NCBI GenBank assembly: GCA_964397555.1
Contig: CAYNJF010000044.1
Span: 1 to 17,497, forward strand
From: CAYNJF01 sp964397555
GTDB lineage: Bacteria; Pseudomonadota; Gammaproteobacteria; Berkiellales; Berkiellaceae
Direction of reading: 5' to 3'
DNA length: 17,497 bases
In this document: positions 15,955 to 17,497 of the stretch, in pieces
Layout of the letters: each line of letters starts with the position of its first letter
Numbering within the stretch: the first letter of the stretch is position 1
Position numbers and translations under genes: made by a program
Notes under the pieces: model-generated
The model's input: the letters and a program-made list of their open reading frames with translations, nothing else
What the model was told of the DNA's origin: nothing
Databases searched by the model: none

Positions 15955-15965
15955 TGCTATACAAT
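15955..15965 (+). promoter_or_regulatory. Candidate extended -10 promoter for gltX
   Basis: TGCTATACAAT contains an extended TGn motif followed by TATACA or the overlapping TACAAT. The -35 region (TTACAA, 15938-15943) is poor. Transcription would begin near 15972, about 25 nt before ATG 15997, which supports that start over the upstream in-frame ATGs. Confidence 0.4.
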
Positions 15966-15996
15966 GGCAAAAAATTTTAATGACGGATTCTCGACC

Positions 15997-17403
15997 ATGA
16001 TTGTAACCAGATTTCCTCCCAGCCCAACGGGCTATCTTCATGTGGGCAGTGCCCGTGTAGCGCTTTACAATTGGTTATGGGCTAAGAAAAATCAAGGTCG
16101 ATATGTCCTTCGTATCGAAGATACCGATCGTGAGCGCTCCACGGACGAGGCTGTCGAAGTTATCCTAAATGGCCTTCGTTGGCTTGGTCTGGATTGGAAT
16201 GAAGGGCCTCACTTCCAAACGCATCGATTTGAACGCTATAAAGACGTCATTCAAGCGCTTTTAGATAAAGGGCTTGCTTATCGATGCACTTGTTCCAAAG
16301 AACGCCTTGAGAAGCTTCGAGAAGAACAAATGAGCGCCAAGCTCAAGCCTCGCTATGATGGTCTTTGCCGCGATAAAGAAAACCCAGACTCTGGTGAGTA
16401 CGTCATTCGATTTAGAAATCCAGTTGAAGGCTCCGTTATCTTTGAAGATGTCATCCGTGGGCCCATCGAAGTACGAAATAGTGAGCTGGATGACCTAATT
16501 ATTGCGAGGAGCGATGGTACCCCAACTTACAACCTAACCGTCGTGGTTGATGATTTAGACATGGGAATGACTCATATCCTTCGTGGTGATGATCATATCA
16601 ACAACACGCCGCGCCAAATCAATTTGATGAAGGCTATTGCACCCGAGGCCAAAGTGCCTGTCTATGGGCATATGCCGATGATTTTAGGCTCAGATGGTAA
16701 GCGCTTGTCCAAACGACATGGGGCTGTTTCTGTCCTTGAGTACCAGGCTAAGGGCATTTTGCCAGAGGCGCTTCTTAATTATCTGGTTCGTCTAGGGTGG
16801 TCTTATAAAGATCAAGAGATTTTCAGTCTTGAAGAAATGATTGAGTTCTTTGATATTAAGGATATCAATAAGTCACCATCGGCCTTCAATGATGAGAAGC
16901 TATTATGGCTCAACCAGCATTATATGAAGACCTTACCTGCGGATAGGGTCGCCAGAGCATTGGTTGGGCACTACAGCAAGCGAGGCATTGATATTGAGAA
17001 TGGTCCAAGTCTAGCTAGCATCATTGAAGTCTATGCTGAGCGCTCGAAGACGTTGGCGGAAATGGCTGAATCTACTGAATATCTGTTTAAAGAAATCAGC
17101 GAGTACGATGCAAAAGCTTACGCTAAGTTTATCAAGGCTGAGACCTTGGGCGTACTTGAGTTGGCTAGAACGCGATTAAATGAGTTAAAGGACTGGACAT
17201 CCGAACACATCAGCGCTACTATTAAGCCTCTCAGCGATGAGCTGGGTTTAGGTTTAGGCAAAATCATGCAACCTATTCGAATTGCCGTCACAGGCAGTAC
17301 GAATGCACCTTCTTTAGATCAGACTCTGGTCTTAGTTGGTAAGCAAAGATCCATCGAACGAATTGATGCGATAATTGCAAAAATAAAGCGTGATGCTGCT
17401 TGA
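15997..17403 (+). CDS. gltX: Glutamyl-tRNA synthetase
   Basis: This 468-residue class I aminoacyl-tRNA synthetase attaches glutamate to tRNA-Glu in the cytoplasm. The ATP-binding HIGH-type motif is in PPSPTGYLHVGS (usually HxGG, here HVGS), and the KMSKS-type loop is GKRLSKRHG. The zinc-site segment CTCSKERLEKLREEQ ends in a third Cys after 24 residues, but the fourth ligand position is Asp (LCRD) where E. coli has His. The C-terminal third is the helical anticodon-binding domain. Length is normal for GltX and excludes the shorter GluQ enzyme. In-frame ATGs at 15895 and 15964 were rejected because relatives start at M-x-V-x-R-F-P-P-S-P-T and the likely promoter -10 covers 15958-15965. A tRNA-Ala gene follows 39 nt downstream. 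Confidence 0.97.
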   Translation: MIVTRFPPSPTGYLHVGSARVALYNWLWAKKNQGRYVLRIEDTDRERSTDEAVEVILNGLRWLGLDWNEGPHFQTHRFERYKDVIQALLDKGLAYRCTCSKERLEKLREEQMSAKLKPRYDGLCRDKENPDSGEYVIRFRNPVEGSVIFEDVIRGPIEVRNSELDDLIIARSDGTPTYNLTVVVDDLDMGMTHILRGDDHINNTPRQINLMKAIAPEAKVPVYGHMPMILGSDGKRLSKRHGAVSVLEYQAKGILPEALLNYLVRLGWSYKDQEIFSLEEMIEFFDIKDINKSPSAFNDEKLLWLNQHYMKTLPADRVARALVGHYSKRGIDIENGPSLASIIEVYAERSKTLAEMAESTEYLFKEISEYDAKAYAKFIKAETLGVLELARTRLNELKDWTSEHISATIKPLSDELGLGLGKIMQPIRIAVTGSTNAPSLDQTLVLVGKQRSIERIDAIIAKIKRDAA

Positions 17404-17428
17404 CAAAATCCCCGCTGAGATTTAATAT
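17400..17428 (+). promoter_or_regulatory. Promoter of tRNA-Ala, overlapping the gltX stop
   Basis: A perfect TTGACA (17400-17405) contains the gltX TGA stop codon (17401-17403). A TAATAT -10 (17423-17428) follows at 17-nt spacing. The tRNA begins 14 nt after the -10, as expected for a short 5' leader. No terminator is seen after gltX, so read-through into the tRNA is also possible. Confidence 0.65.
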
Positions 17429-17442
17429 TCTTGCTCCGTTAA

Positions 17443-17497
<55 letters not shown>

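Noticed and set aside
15850..15960. Complete tRNA gene on the minus strand
   Set aside because: Only the D-arm matches; no paired anticodon stem and no GGTTCRANYCC-like T-arm follow.

Overview
The window reads as a chromosomal segment of a moderate-GC gammaproteobacterium, possibly aquatic or marine. The support is a LapG/LapD adhesin-release module, gltX followed by a tRNA-Ala(GGC) almost identical to the enterobacterial form, and typical gammaproteobacterial transporter families. I cannot name the genus. No IS element, integrase, CRISPR array or rRNA is visible.

Region 1 (1-5519, + strand) is a tightly packed operon cut by the left edge. It holds a SpoIIE/RsbU-type PP2C phosphatase (5' truncated), a STAS anti-anti-sigma-like protein, a LapB-type ABC exporter whose N-terminal C39-like domain has lost its catalytic Cys, a LapC-type HlyD adaptor, and a LuxR-type regulator with a degenerate receiver domain. 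Neighbouring genes overlap or nearly touch (1-nt gap, then overlaps of 8, 17 and 1 nt), so they are probably translated together.

Region 2 (5520-9837, +) starts with a 186-nt leader or promoter region. It continues with a TolC/LapE-type outer membrane channel, a LapG-type periplasmic cysteine protease and a LapD-type inner-membrane c-di-GMP receptor. Together with region 1 this forms a near-complete Lap system. LapBCE-type proteins would export a giant RTX adhesin, LapG would cut it loose from the surface, and LapD would hold LapG back when c-di-GMP is high. The adhesin gene is not in the window. A terminator-like hairpin between tolC and lapG overlaps the best lapG ribosome binding site and start codon.

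Region 3 (9838-11692, +) has an MFS transporter whose true N-terminus seems to use a non-ATG start, followed by a small lipoprotein and a strong intrinsic terminator.

Region 4 (11693-15233, +) encodes a second type I exporter: a CvaA-like HlyD adaptor and a CvaB-like ABC transporter with an intact C39 peptidase (Cys27/His100/Asp116). This kind matures double-glycine leader peptides, but no such peptide gene was found nearby.

Region 5 (15185-17497) holds an unrecognised minus-strand gene convergent with the exporter, then gltX (glutamyl-tRNA synthetase), then a tRNA-Ala gene cut by the right edge. The tRNA has its own sigma70-like promoter overlapping the gltX stop codon.
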